64,000 bases of DNA from Anaeramoeba ignava (Eukaryota; Metamonada; Anaeramoebidae). The stretch lies in assembly GCA_028826165.1 (NCBI GenBank), contig JAPDFW010000077.1, positions 345,258-409,257 on the forward strand, written 5' to 3'. The notes below the pieces were generated by a model. The model was not told the DNA's origin, searched no databases, and saw only the letters and a program-made list of their open reading frames with translations. Positions 34,077 through 44,748 of this stretch are shown here, one piece after another; position 1 is the first letter of the stretch, and every line of letters starts with the position of its first letter. Both the position numbers and the translations under genes were made by a program.

Positions 34077-37000
34077 ATGAAAAACAAATTAATTAAATTA
34101 ATTACAATATTTTTAATTATTTTTTTAGTTACAAATCAAAAAGAAAAAAAAGAGGAAAAAGGAAAAAACGAACAAAATCAAAATTTAAATTTAAATCAAA
34201 TCCAAAATCAAATCCAAAATCAAAATCAAAATCAAAACAAAATCAAAATCAAAATCAAATTCAAAATCAAAATCAAAATCAAATTCAAAATCAAAATCAA
34301 ATTCAAAATCAAAATCAAATTCAAAATCAAAATCAAAATCAAATCCAAAATCAAAATCAAATCCAAAATCAAAATCAAATTCAAAATCAAATCCAAAATC
34401 AAATTCAAAATCAAAATGAAAATGAAAATTTAATTCAAAATTTAAAAAAAGAAAAAGAAACAATTTCAGAAATTCAAGAAAGTTGGCAATATAAACAAAT
34501 AATTTCTTCAAATCCGGAATTGTACAATGAATATTTTGGATATAGCACAGCAATAAGTGGGAATACAATAGCAATAGGAGCACCAGGAAATCCAAATCAA
34601 GATGTAAATGGTTCAGCATATCTTTTTGAAAAAGAAGATTATGAATGGAAACAAATAAAACAATTAGAAATTAGTGATGGACAAATTAATGATGGATATG
34701 GATACTCAATTGCTATTTCAAATGATATTGTTGTAGTTGGAGCTCCTTATGCCAATGTGAATGGGAAAATCAATCAAGGAAAAATTTATGTTTTTATCAA
34801 AATTGGAAATGATTGGATTCCAAAAGCTACAATTTATTTACAAAATGGACAACAGTATCAACATTTTGGATACAGTGTTTCTGTTACAGAAAGAATAATT
34901 GCTGTTGGTTCTCCAGGATATGATGGTGACTCTCAAAATTTAGATAATGGGACTGTTTATATTTTCAAAGGAAATGAAGATGGAAGTTCTTGGAATCAAG
35001 AACAACAAATTATGGCAAGTGATGGCCAAGCAAATGATCAATTTGGATACAGTGTTGTTCTTTCAAATGATGGTTTATTTCTTTTTATTGGAGCTCCTTA
35101 TGCAACAGCAGATGGATCGTCCCAACATGGAAAAGTATATATTTACAAAAATGATGGAAATCAATTTAATTTTTATCAATCTTTAACTTCTAATGATTCA
35201 TATGTTGATTATGATCTTTTTGGATTTTCTATTGCAGTATCAGAAAATTCTTCTTGGATTATTGTTGGTGCTGATCAAGCTGATAATGATTATTTGACCT
35301 TTCAAGGAAAAGCTTATATTTTCAAATCAAATGGAAGTTATTGGAATCAAGAACAAATTTTGATAGCTCCTAATCCTCAATCTCTTGCATACTTTGGAAA
35401 CAGTGTTTCTATTTCAGATGATAATATTCTTATTGGTGAAAATGGATACAATAGTGATACAGGAAGAGCTCATTTATTTAATTATAATGGAAGTTATTGG
35501 AATCATCAATTTACTTTAATTCCTAATAACTCAGCAAATAATGGTGAATATGGGGCGTCTGTTTCCATTTTAGGGAATATTTTTGTTGTTGGTGCTCCTG
35601 GAGAAAATAATAATTATGGATATACTTATGTTTATGAATTTGCTTTACCTCAAGTTAATATTACTGAAGTTGATTCTTTATTTTCTTCTTTTGAATGTTA
35701 TTGGAATCAATTAATTTCATCTTCTGATATTATTTATCAAATTAATTATAATAATTCTTGGCAAGAAATTCAATCACCAATTTTAAATGAAAATGTTTAT
35801 CATAAAATTTTCAATTCTTCAATTTATCCAGATATTACTGGAAATGTTGAATATATAATTCAAATTAGAGCATGTAATAAAACTTCCCAAAGTTGTGGAA
35901 TATCTTCAAATCAAAGAACAATATTAACAAGAATTGATGGAGTGAAAAATTTTACATTAAAATCAATATCAACAAGTTCAGTTAATATTTCTTGGAATTA
36001 TCCTAATGTTCCAATTATTAATTCAATTCCAAAATTAGATCATTATATTATTTCATATCAAAACCAAAATTTAAATATAACAAATATTACTTCAGTTTCA
36101 AATACAGCAACTTCATATCAATTAATTAATTTATCATCATTTACAAATTACTCAATTTCAATTTGGGCATGTAGTCAATCAGATTGTATTGATACTGATC
36201 AAGGTCAAATTATTTCAGGTTTTATTATAACATTATTTGGACCAGTTTTAGATTTATTTTGTTCAGTTTCAAATTCATTTAATATTTTATGTTATTGGAA
36301 TAAACCAAATGATTCAATTAATCCAGCTTATTATAATTTCACTTATTATTCAATTTATGAAAATGATTCAGGAAATTTTACAATTAATTCAACTTCTCAA
36401 AATTTTACTGCTCAATATTCAATTCAAGAATATCAAATTAATGTTTCAGCTTGTGATTCAAATGGAGAATGTGGAGATATTTCAACATTCCAAATTCAAA
36501 CAGGAAAATTTGGACCAGTTTTAGATTTAATTTGTTCAATTTCAAATTTATATAATGTTTCATGTTATTGGAATAAACCAAATGATCCAATTAATCCAGC
36601 TTATTATACTTTCACTTATTATGCAATTTCTCAAAATGATTCAGGGATTTTTACAATTAATTCAAATTCTCAATATTTTATTGCTCAATATTCAAATCAA
36701 GATTATGAAATTGATGTTACAGCTTGTGATTCAAAAGGAGAATGTGGAGATATTTCAACATTCCAAATTCAAACAGGAAAATTTGGACCAGTTTTAGATT
36801 TATCTTGTTCAGTTTCAAATTTATATAATGTTTCATGTTATTGGAATAAACCAAATGATCCAATTAATCCATCTTATTATACTTTCACTTATTATGCAAT
36901 TTATCAAAATGATTATGGAAATTTTACAGTTAATTCAACTTCTCAAAATTTTATTGCTCAATATTCAAATCAAGATTATGAAATTGGTGTTACAGCTTGT

Positions 37001-37501
37001 GATTCAAAAGGATGTGGAGATACTTCAACATTCCAAATTAAAACAGGAAAATTTGGACCAGTTTTAGATTTATCTTGTTCAGTTTCAGATTTATATAATG
37101 TTTCATGTTATTGGAATAAACCAAATGATTTAATTAATCCAACTTATTATACTTTCATTTATTATGCAATTTATCAAAATGATTCAGGAAATTCCATAGT
37201 TAATTCAACTTCTCAAAATTTTACTGTTCAATATCCAAATCAAGATTATGAAATTGGTGTTACAGCTTGTGATTCAAATGGAGATTGTGGAGATACTTCA
37301 ACATTTGAAATTAAACGGCAAATTAATTCATCAAGTTCCAATTCAAATTCCAAAACAGTTATTATTATTATTTCAACAATTATTCCAGTTGTTGTTATTT
37401 TGGGAATTATTTTAATAATTTTCTTCATTAAAAAGAAAAAGAAGAAAAACAAATCAAATAATAATTCAGAAGTTTCAATGAATGAATCATTATTGAAATG
37501 A
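34077..37501 (+). CDS. FG-GAP/FN3 membrane protein 4, signal peptide out of frame
   Basis: The signal peptide MKNKLIKLITIFLIIFLV and KEKKEEKGKNEQNQN stretch match gene 1. At about 34233-34244 the tract reads CAAAACAAAATC, one T short of the pattern, and the frame changes from NQ to KI, ending at 34433. The ectodomain frame is open from within the tract (NENENLIQNLKKEKETISE) to 37501. It comprises seven FG-GAP blades, two FN3-like modules, four FGPVL modules of about 91 residues, a helix (VVVILGIILIIFFI) and the tail SEVSMNESLLK. It ends in TGA where the paralogues use TAA. The front half resembles gene 1 and the back half genes 2 and 3, so this copy looks like a mosaic. A single one-base insertion would restore one continuous reading frame. 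Confidence 0.85.
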
Positions 37502-37614
37502 TTCCAAAAATTCAAAAATTCATTTCAGAATTCATTCTTTTTTTTTTTTTTTCAAATTCAAATTCAAATTCAAATTCAAAATAAAAAATCAAATTTCAAT
37601 TTCTTTCTTTTTGG
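37502..37614. other. Convergent intergenic region
   Basis: A 113-bp gap between the stop of FG-GAP 4 (plus) and the stop of the CMTR1-like gene (minus), made of T-runs and five TCAAAT units. It must contain both 3' ends. Confidence 0.5.
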
Positions 37615-39697
37615 TTAAAATTTCCTTCTTTGAAAATCTTCATATCCTTGAAAATCATTTCCTAAATATTGATTTTGAATATTATTGGGATGTTTTCTTA
37701 TTCTTCTTTGATTATTTTGTTGGTTATTATCAAAAATAATATTAGAAATTCCACTTAAATCAAAAAAATCATTTCTAATTTTGATTTTTTCTTCATAATT
37801 AAAGAATTTAAGTTTCAATCTTTCAGGAGATTTTTTATCTGATAATAAATTTAATTTTTCAAGTTTATCAATTGAATTTTCAAGAAGACTATTTTGATTA
37901 AAAAAATGGAATTAAAAATTTCCAAAAAATTCAAAAAAATTTTTTTTTTAATTTACTTTTTTAAGAATATTTTAACATAATCAATAAATATATAATTATC
38001 AAAAATAATTTTCAAAGGAACAATTTCTATTGAACTTGGGTCAATTGATTGAGGAGGAGAAAGTAACCTTAATGCTTCAAGTAAATTATAATCCAGAACT
38101 GCTGGGAATTGAAAACCTCTACAAATAACATAACTAAATCCAAAATAAAGAAAGAAGAAAAAAAATTTTTTTTTTTAATCAAAAAAAAAGTGGAACAAAA
38201 TTTTTTTGCTTTTTTTTTTTTTTTGATTACAATTCTAAATCATCATCTAATAATTCAGGTTGAAATAACCAAAATTGCTCAAAAGAATGATAAAGAATAA
38301 ATAATAAACCGAGAGTGAATTGATTTAAAAATCCTGAAATTCTACATAAAAAAGATCCACCTTTCATTAAAGTACGAAACATAATTAAAATTTCAGAAAG
38401 AAATATTCTAGAAAACTCTTGTTTATCATTTTTTTCTTTTAATCCAGAAATTAACTAAAAAAATAATTTTTTTTTTAAATCAAATCAAAAGGTGAAAAAT
38501 TTTTTTTCCAAAGAAATGTAAAAAATGGAACAAACAGAATATCCAAGAACTAAATGAAGTTGTTGTCTGTTTGCTTGATAAAATGATTGTTTAATTAATG
38601 TATTAATGTTTTCAAGATTTGAAATGTTTCCTTGATATGTGAGTAAATTAGGATGTTGAAAAAGAATTTTTTGGTTTTGATCTTCAATTTGTAAATTAAC
38701 AGGAAATTGGAATCCTTTAATATTTCCTTTAGATTTAGAGAAAATAAATTCACTAAATCCTCCTTAATTTTTTTATTTTAAATTTAATTTTAATTTTAAT
38801 TTTGATTTTAAATTTAATTTTAAATTTGATTTTAATTTTAATTTTAATTTTAATTTTGATTTTGATTTTGATTTTGATTTTGATTTTAATTTTAATTTTA
38901 ATTTTAATTTTAATTTTGATTTTAATTTTAATTTTAATTTTAATTTTAATTTTATATTTAATTTTAATTTTAATTTCAATTTTAATTTTATTTTTAATTT
39001 TAATTTGATTTTAATTTTAATTTTAAATTTTAATTTTAAATTTAATTTTAATTTTAATTTTAATTTTAATTTTAATTTTTAATTTTAATTTTAAATTAAA
39101 TTTTGATTTTAATTTTATATTTAATTTCATAAATGAATTTTAATTTTGATTTTAATTTCAATTTTAATTTAATTTCAATTTGGAAAAAATTACCCTAATT
39201 TTAAATAAAAGAATGCAAAATAAAAGAATGCAAAATTAATTGCAAAATTAAATTTAAATTGCAAAAAAATTTACAAAACCACACAATTCAAGAAAATTGA
39301 AAGAATCAAGTTCAGGAATAAAATGAAACAAATAATTTAAATAAGCAAGAATAACAACATCTTTTGATTTAAATTGAGGATGAAAAATTTCAGAAAAAGG
39401 ATTAATAATTTCTCCAATTTTTTGAATTAATTCATGATTTAATTGATTTTTTAATAATTCTCTTTTCTCAATAAGTTTTTCATCATAAATTGCTGAACGA
39501 ATATTTGTTGGTGGAATTTTAAATTGATAATTTATTTCAAAACATTCTTCTGGTTGAAAAAGTCCTATTGGTCGATTTTTTGTAAAATATTCTTGTTTTT
39601 TATCTTGTTTTTGTTGTGAAAAAATATATCTTAAATTTGGTGAAGGTAAATTTTGTATTGTAGTTGAAAGATAATCAATTTCTTTTGAAGTAAACAT
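37615..39697 (-). CDS. CMTR1-like FtsJ-fold protein, probably catalytically inactive (5 exons, 439 aa)
   Basis: Exons in transcript order are 39280-39697, 38536-38762, 38231-38454, 37957-38133 and 37615-37888. All introns are GT-AG and all phases agree. The fold matches cap-1 mRNA 2'-O-methyltransferase (CMTR1). FLELCGGFSEFIF (135-147) corresponds to the SAM-binding DVCAGPGGFSE. GGSFLCRISGFLNQFTLGLL (247-266) corresponds to [20 protein letters not shown], and EFYVICRG (289-296) to ERYVVCKG. A C-terminal region like the CMTR1 tail follows (about 340-400). Key positions differ. The glycine loop is two residues short. The catalytic Asp site reads HLVLGYS (209-215) where CMTR1 has MADGG. The second catalytic Lys is Arg253. 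Only the late Glu (289) is kept. I infer a pseudoenzyme, perhaps an RNA-binding or regulatory relative. A sequence error at an intron edge cannot explain all three changes. Confidence 0.75.
38763..39279 (-). repeat. Satellite-filled intron 1 of the CMTR1-like gene
   Basis: TTTTAA/TTTTGA hexamer arrays fill most of this 517-bp intron (donor GTTTTG, acceptor ATTAAG). Small GCAAAATTAATT units lie near the donor side. Confidence 0.85.
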
Positions 39698-40486
39698 TAA
39701 AATGAAAAAAATGAAAAATAAAAAATGAAAAATGAAAAATGAATTTTGATTTTGATTTTAATTTTGATTTTGATTTTAATTTTAATTTTGATTTTGATTT
39801 TAATTTTAATTTTGATTTTAATTTTGATTTTAATTTTAATTTTAATTTAAATTTTGATTTTGATTTTGATTTTAATTTTAATTTTAATTTGAATTTGAAT
39901 TTTAATTATAATTTTAATATTAAATTTTAATTTTAATTTTAATTTTGATTTTAATTATAATTTTAATTTTAATTTTAATTTTGATTTTAATTTTAATTTT
40001 AATTTTGATTTTAATTTTAATTTTAATTTTGATTTTAATTTTGATTTTAATTTTAATTTTAATTTTAATTTTAATTTTAATTTTAATTTTAATTTTAATT
40101 TTGATTTTGATTTTGATTTTGATTTTGATTTTGATTTTAATTTTAATTTTAATTTGAATTTGAATTTTAATTATAATTTTAATATTAAATTTTAATTTTA
40201 ATTTTAATTTTGATTTTTAATTATAATTTTAATTTTAATTTTAATTTTGATTTTAATTTTAATTTTAATTTTAATTTAAATTTTAATTTTAATTTTAATT
40301 TTAATTTTAATTTAAATTTTAATTTTAATTTTAATTTTAATTTTAATTTTAATTTTGATTATGATTTTAATTTTAATTTTAATTTTAATTTTAATTTTAA
40401 TTTTAATTTTAATTTTAATTTTAATTTTATAAATGAATTTTAATTTTAATTTTAATTTTTTAATTCCAAATTATTAAAGAATTAAA
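39698..40486. repeat. AATTTT/GATTTT hexamer array, intergenic
   Basis: Between the start of the CMTR1-like gene (minus) and the 3' end of RCC1-BTB copy 3 (minus), about 720 bp consist of AATTTT units mixed with GATTTT. A block containing TTAATATTAAATTTTAATT occurs twice (about 39898 and 40158), so the array has an internal duplication of about 260 bp. No gene; NFNFDF and LILI frames are shadows. The promoter of the CMTR1-like gene must lie at its left edge. Confidence 0.85.
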
Positions 40487-42340
40487 TTAAAAAATCAAAC
40501 ATTTTCCTTTCTCTTTCTCTTTTTCTTTTTTTTCTTTGATTTGTTTTTGATTATTAAATTTGTTAATTAATAAATCAAATAAATTTGGACATGTTTGATT
40601 TAATTGAAAATAATCAATTCCTCTTTGAATTTCATTAATTATTTCTTTTGTAATTTGAATTTCATCTTTGATTTGATTTGAATAAATCCAATATTCAAAT
40701 AATTGAAATGATTTATTACTTAATTCACTATAATCTGTAACTTTATTTGAAGTATCATTTTTTACAGATAAAAACATTCCTCGATATAATTCACTTCTCA
40801 TTATTAATATTAATTTTGGGAATTTATATTGTTTTTCTTTTCTTTCAATAATAAAATCTTTTTCTTTTTCATTTAAATAAATTCTTTTAATTGTTTCTTC
40901 AATTTTTTCATTTGAATTTATAATTTCTTTAATTTCAGAATATAATATTGGATTTATTTTGGAATTATTTGAATAAATCATTTCAAATATTTGATTTGAT
41001 TCTTTAATTGATTTATTTGAAATAATTTCTTTAAGTTTTTCAATTTGATTTTGATTTAATCTATATTTCAATATTAATTTATGAGCTTCAATTATTTCTC
41101 CATTTTCTGTTTTAAATGAAATATTACAAAATTCTTTTCTTCTAAATAATTTTATCAAATCTTCTTCAAGGTTGGAAAAAGAAGGAGGAGAATAATAAAT
41201 AAATGATTTTTCATATCCACAAGAAACATGATAATTGTAAATTTCTTCATTAAATCTTAATTTAGGAAGTTCAATTTGAATTGGAATTGATTGATCATCT
41301 GTATCTCCAGTTCCTAATTGACCATGATTATTCCCTCCAAATACTATTAATTTTGAATTGGATGTTAAAATCAAAGTATGAATATTTCCAACAGAAAATT
41401 CAAGAATAATATCATCATCATTTTCAAATAAAGATGATTTGATTTCAGTAAATTCATAAGTATTTTTATTTTTGCCAAGTCCATTTAATTCATAATTTCC
41501 ACATGAATAAAGTTTTCTTTTTGGATTTTCATTTTGATTTTCATCTTCAATCAACATTACTGAATGATAAGCTCCACATTGAATATCAATTATTTTGCCT
41601 TTTGGAATATTTTGGATTTTGGTTAATTTTTGGATTTTTGATTCATTTCTTGATTCTCCTAATCCAAGTTGACCAGATGCATTAAATCCGCATTCAAATA
41701 ATTCTTGATTTGAATTTAAAATAAAAACATGATATGAATAAATTCCTGAAAATATTTTAGAAACATTTTTCATCATTAAAATTGGTTTTTGTGTTTTTTC
41801 AAGTGTTACAAGATCAAAACCAAGTTGACAATATTCATTTGCACCAATTCCATAAGCATTTTGATTTGAAGTTAATAAGTAAATTGAATTATATCCGCAA
41901 ACAATATCTTCAATTATTCTATCATTTGTATCTTCAATTAATGATGAAATATTGATAAATTGATTTGGATCATATGGATTAATATATCTTCCTTTGGCAA
42001 ATACATTTCCTTCTTTTGTTAAAATAGCTTCATTTTCCCAACCAACAGTTACTTTTTGAATATTTTCTATTGAGATTTTTGAAGGATTTAAATCTTCACT
42101 TTCATATTCGTCTTCCTCTTTAAATAAATCGTCATCTAAATCGTCTTTTAAATATTCTATTGCTTTTCCATTTTTAAAAAGGAAAATTATTGATAATTGA
42201 CCTGATGAAATTTGTTTAATTTGTTTTTCATTTTTATTTTCATTTTTAAATTTAAATTGAATTGGTTTTTTTATTGAATATGGTTCATTTTTGATAAGTT
42301 TTGGGTTGTTATTTAAACCAAGAAATAAAATTTCATTCAT
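40487..42340 (-). CDS. RCC1-BTB protein, copy 3, CaaX-type C-terminus
   Basis: This intact 617-residue paralogue starts MNEILFLGLNNNPKLIKNEP. The tract after residue 30 is reduced to KNENKNEKQ, so here the low-complexity insert is almost absent. An acidic insert, DDLDDDLFKEEDEYESED, appears near residue 70 and is shared only with copy 4. RCC1 repeats include GIGANEYCQLGFD, GFNASGQLGLG and VFGGNNHGQLGTG. The two BTB-like modules and the end KEKGKCLIF, preceded by many lysines, match copies 2, 5 and 6. The KCLIF tail suggests prenylation. Copies 3 and 4 are oriented opposite to all others and are each other's closest relatives, separated by 480 bp of repeat. Confidence 0.92.
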   Translation of the reverse strand: MNEILFLGLNNNPKLIKNEPYSIKKPIQFKFKNENKNEKQIKQISSGQLSIIFLFKNGKAIEYLKDDLDDDLFKEEDEYESEDLNPSKISIENIQKVTVGWENEAILTKEGNVFAKGRYINPYDPNQFINISSLIEDTNDRIIEDIVCGYNSIYLLTSNQNAYGIGANEYCQLGFDLVTLEKTQKPILMMKNVSKIFSGIYSYHVFILNSNQELFECGFNASGQLGLGESRNESKIQKLTKIQNIPKGKIIDIQCGAYHSVMLIEDENQNENPKRKLYSCGNYELNGLGKNKNTYEFTEIKSSLFENDDDIILEFSVGNIHTLILTSNSKLIVFGGNNHGQLGTGDTDDQSIPIQIELPKLRFNEEIYNYHVSCGYEKSFIYYSPPSFSNLEEDLIKLFRRKEFCNISFKTENGEIIEAHKLILKYRLNQNQIEKLKEIISNKSIKESNQIFEMIYSNNSKINPILYSEIKEIINSNEKIEETIKRIYLNEKEKDFIIERKEKQYKFPKLILIMRSELYRGMFLSVKNDTSNKVTDYSELSNKSFQLFEYWIYSNQIKDEIQITKEIINEIQRGIDYFQLNQTCPNLFDLLINKFNNQKQIKEKKEKEKEKGKCLIF

Positions 42341-42820
42341 TTTCTTTTTTTAATTTTTATTTTTTTAATTTTTTTGAAAAGAAAAAAATGAAAAAAAATT
42401 TTGGAATTTTTTTTTTTGAATTAGAATTTTAATTTTAATTTTAATTTTAATTTTAATTTTAATTTTATAAATTAATTTTAATTTTAATTTTAATTTTAAT
42501 TTTAATTTTAATTTTGATTTTAATTTTAATTTAAATTTTAATTTTAATTTTAATTTTGATTTTAATTTTAATTTAAATTTTAATTTTTAATTTTATAAAT
42601 TAATTTTAATTTTAATTTTAATTTTAATTTTGATTTTAATTTTAATTTTAATTTTTATTTTAATTTTAATTTTAATTTTAATTTTGATTTTAATTATAAT
42701 TTTAATTTTAATTTTAATTTTAATTTTAATTTTAATTTTAATTTTAATTTTAATTTTAATTTTGATTTTAATTATAATTTTAATTTTAATTTTAATTTTG
42801 ATTTTGATTTTAATTTTAAT
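42341..42820. repeat. AATTTT hexamer array between RCC1-BTB copies 3 and 4
   Basis: The first 80 bp are the leader of copy 3, with AAAAAAATTAAAAATAAAAA on the minus strand. From about 42420 to the stop of copy 4 the sequence is AATTTT units with some GATTTT and two TTTTATAAATTAATTTT interruptions. No gene. Confidence 0.85.
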
Positions 42821-44659
42821 TTAAAAAATTAAACATTTTTCTTTCTTTTTTTGATTTTGATTTTGATTATTAAATTTGTTAATTAATAAATCAAATAAAT
42901 TTGGACATGTTTGATTTAATTGAAAATAATCAATTCCTCTTTGAATTTCATTAATAATTTCTTGTGTAATTTGAATTTCATCTTTAATTTGATTTGAATA
43001 AATCCAATATTCAAATATCTCAAATGATTTGTCACACAATTCACTATAATCTGTAACTTTATTAGAAGTATCATTTGTTACAGATAAAAACATTCCTCGA
43101 TATAAATCACTTCTCATTATTAATATTAATTTTGGAAATTTATATTGTTTTTCTTTTCTTTCAATAATAAAATCTTTTTCTTTTTCATTTAAATAAATTC
43201 TTTTAATTGTTTCTTCAATTTTTTCATTTGAATTTATAATTTCTTTAATTTCAGAATATAATATTGGATTTATTTTGGAATTGTTTGAATAAATCATTTC
43301 AAATATTTGATTTGATTCTTTAATTGATTTATTTGAAATAATTTCTTGAAGTTTTTCAATTTGATTTTGATTTTGATTTAATCTATATTTCAATATTAAT
43401 TTATGAGCTGAAATTATTTCTCCATTTTCTGTTTTAAATGAAACGTTACAAAATTCTTTTCTTCTAAATAATTTTATCAAATCTTCTTCAAGATTTGAAA
43501 AAGAAGGAGGAGAATAATAAAGAAATGATTTTTCATATCCACAAGAAACATGATAGTTGTAAATTTTTTCATTAAATCTTAATTTAGGAAGTTCAATTTG
43601 AATTGGAATTGATTGATCATCTGTATCTCCAGTTCCTAATTGACCATGATTATTCCCTCCAAATACTATTAATTTTGAATTGGATGTTAAAATCAAAGTA
43701 TGAGTATTTCCAACAGAAAATTCAAGAATAATATCATCATTTTCAAATAAAGATGATTTGATTTCAGTAAATTCATAAGTATCTTTATTTTTGCCAAGTC
43801 CATTTAATTCATAATCTCCACATGAATAAAGTTTTCTTTTTGGATTTTGATTTTCATCTTCATTTTCAATCAACATTATTGAATGATGATTTCCACATTT
43901 AATATCAATTATTTTACCTTTTGGAATATTTTGGATTTGGGTTAATTTATAGATTTTTGTTTCATTTCTTGATTTTCCTAATCAAAGTTGACCATAATAG
44001 TTATCACCACATCCAAATAATTTCTGATTTGAATTTAAAAGAAAAACATGAATTGAAGCAATTCCTGAGAATATTTTAGAAACATTTTTCATCATTAAAA
44101 TTGGTTTTTCTGCTTTATAAAGTGTTACAGAATCAAAACCAAGTTGACCATATTCATTTGAACCAATTCCATAAACATTTTGATTTGAAGTTAATAAGTA
44201 AATTGAATAAGCACCAGAAACAATATCTTCAATTATTCTATCATTTGTATCTTCAATTAATGATGAAATATTGATAAATTCTTTTCGATTTTTTGGATTA
44301 ATATAATTTCCTTTTGCAAATACATTTCCTTCTTTTGTTAAAATAGCTTCATTTAGAGCACCAACAGTTACTTTTTGAATATTTTCAATTTGAATTTCTG
44401 AAGGATTTAAATCTTCACTTTCATATTCGTCTTCCTCTTTAAATAAATAGTCATATAAATCGTCTTTTAAATATTCTATTGCTTTTCCATTTTTAAAAAG
44501 GAAAATTGTTGAATATCTTCCTGATGAAATTTGTTTAATTTGTTTTTCATTTTTATTTTCATTTTTAAATTTAAATTGAATTGGTTTTGTTATTTCTTCT
44601 GGTTCATTTTTGATAAGAATTGGTTTGTTATTTAAACCAAAAAATAAACAATCATTCAT
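42821..44659 (-). pseudogene. RCC1-BTB copy 4, interrupted by one in-frame TGA
   Basis: The reading frame is continuous over 613 codons except for TGA at 43982-43984. There the motif reads YYGQL-stop-LGKSRNET where paralogues have GQLGLGESRNE: a GGA glycine codon has become TGA. Upstream of it lie MNDCLFFGLNNKPILIKNEP, the acidic insert shared with copy 3 and three RCC1 repeats. Downstream are the remaining RCC1 repeats, both BTB-like modules and the end KKKEKCLIF. No frameshift or deletion is present, so loss must be very recent, or the stop may be a sequencing error. TGA is used as a normal terminal stop elsewhere in the window (2764-2766, 37499-37501), which argues against reassignment. 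Translation could restart only at a Met late in the RCC1 domain. Confidence 0.85.
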
Positions 44660-44748
44660 TTTCTTTTTTTAATTTTTATTTTTTTAATTTTTTTGAAAAG
44701 AAAAAAATGAAAAAAAATTTTGGAATTTTTTTTTTTTGAATTTGAATT

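Noticed and set aside
38109-38300. Small plus-strand ORF at the CMTR1-like gene
   Set aside because: It overlaps two minus-strand exons and an intron and has no independent support.
43982-43984. TGA decoded as an amino acid (selenocysteine or reassigned code)
   Set aside because: The paralogues have glycine here, no Sec context is seen, and TGA serves as a terminal stop in other genes of this window.
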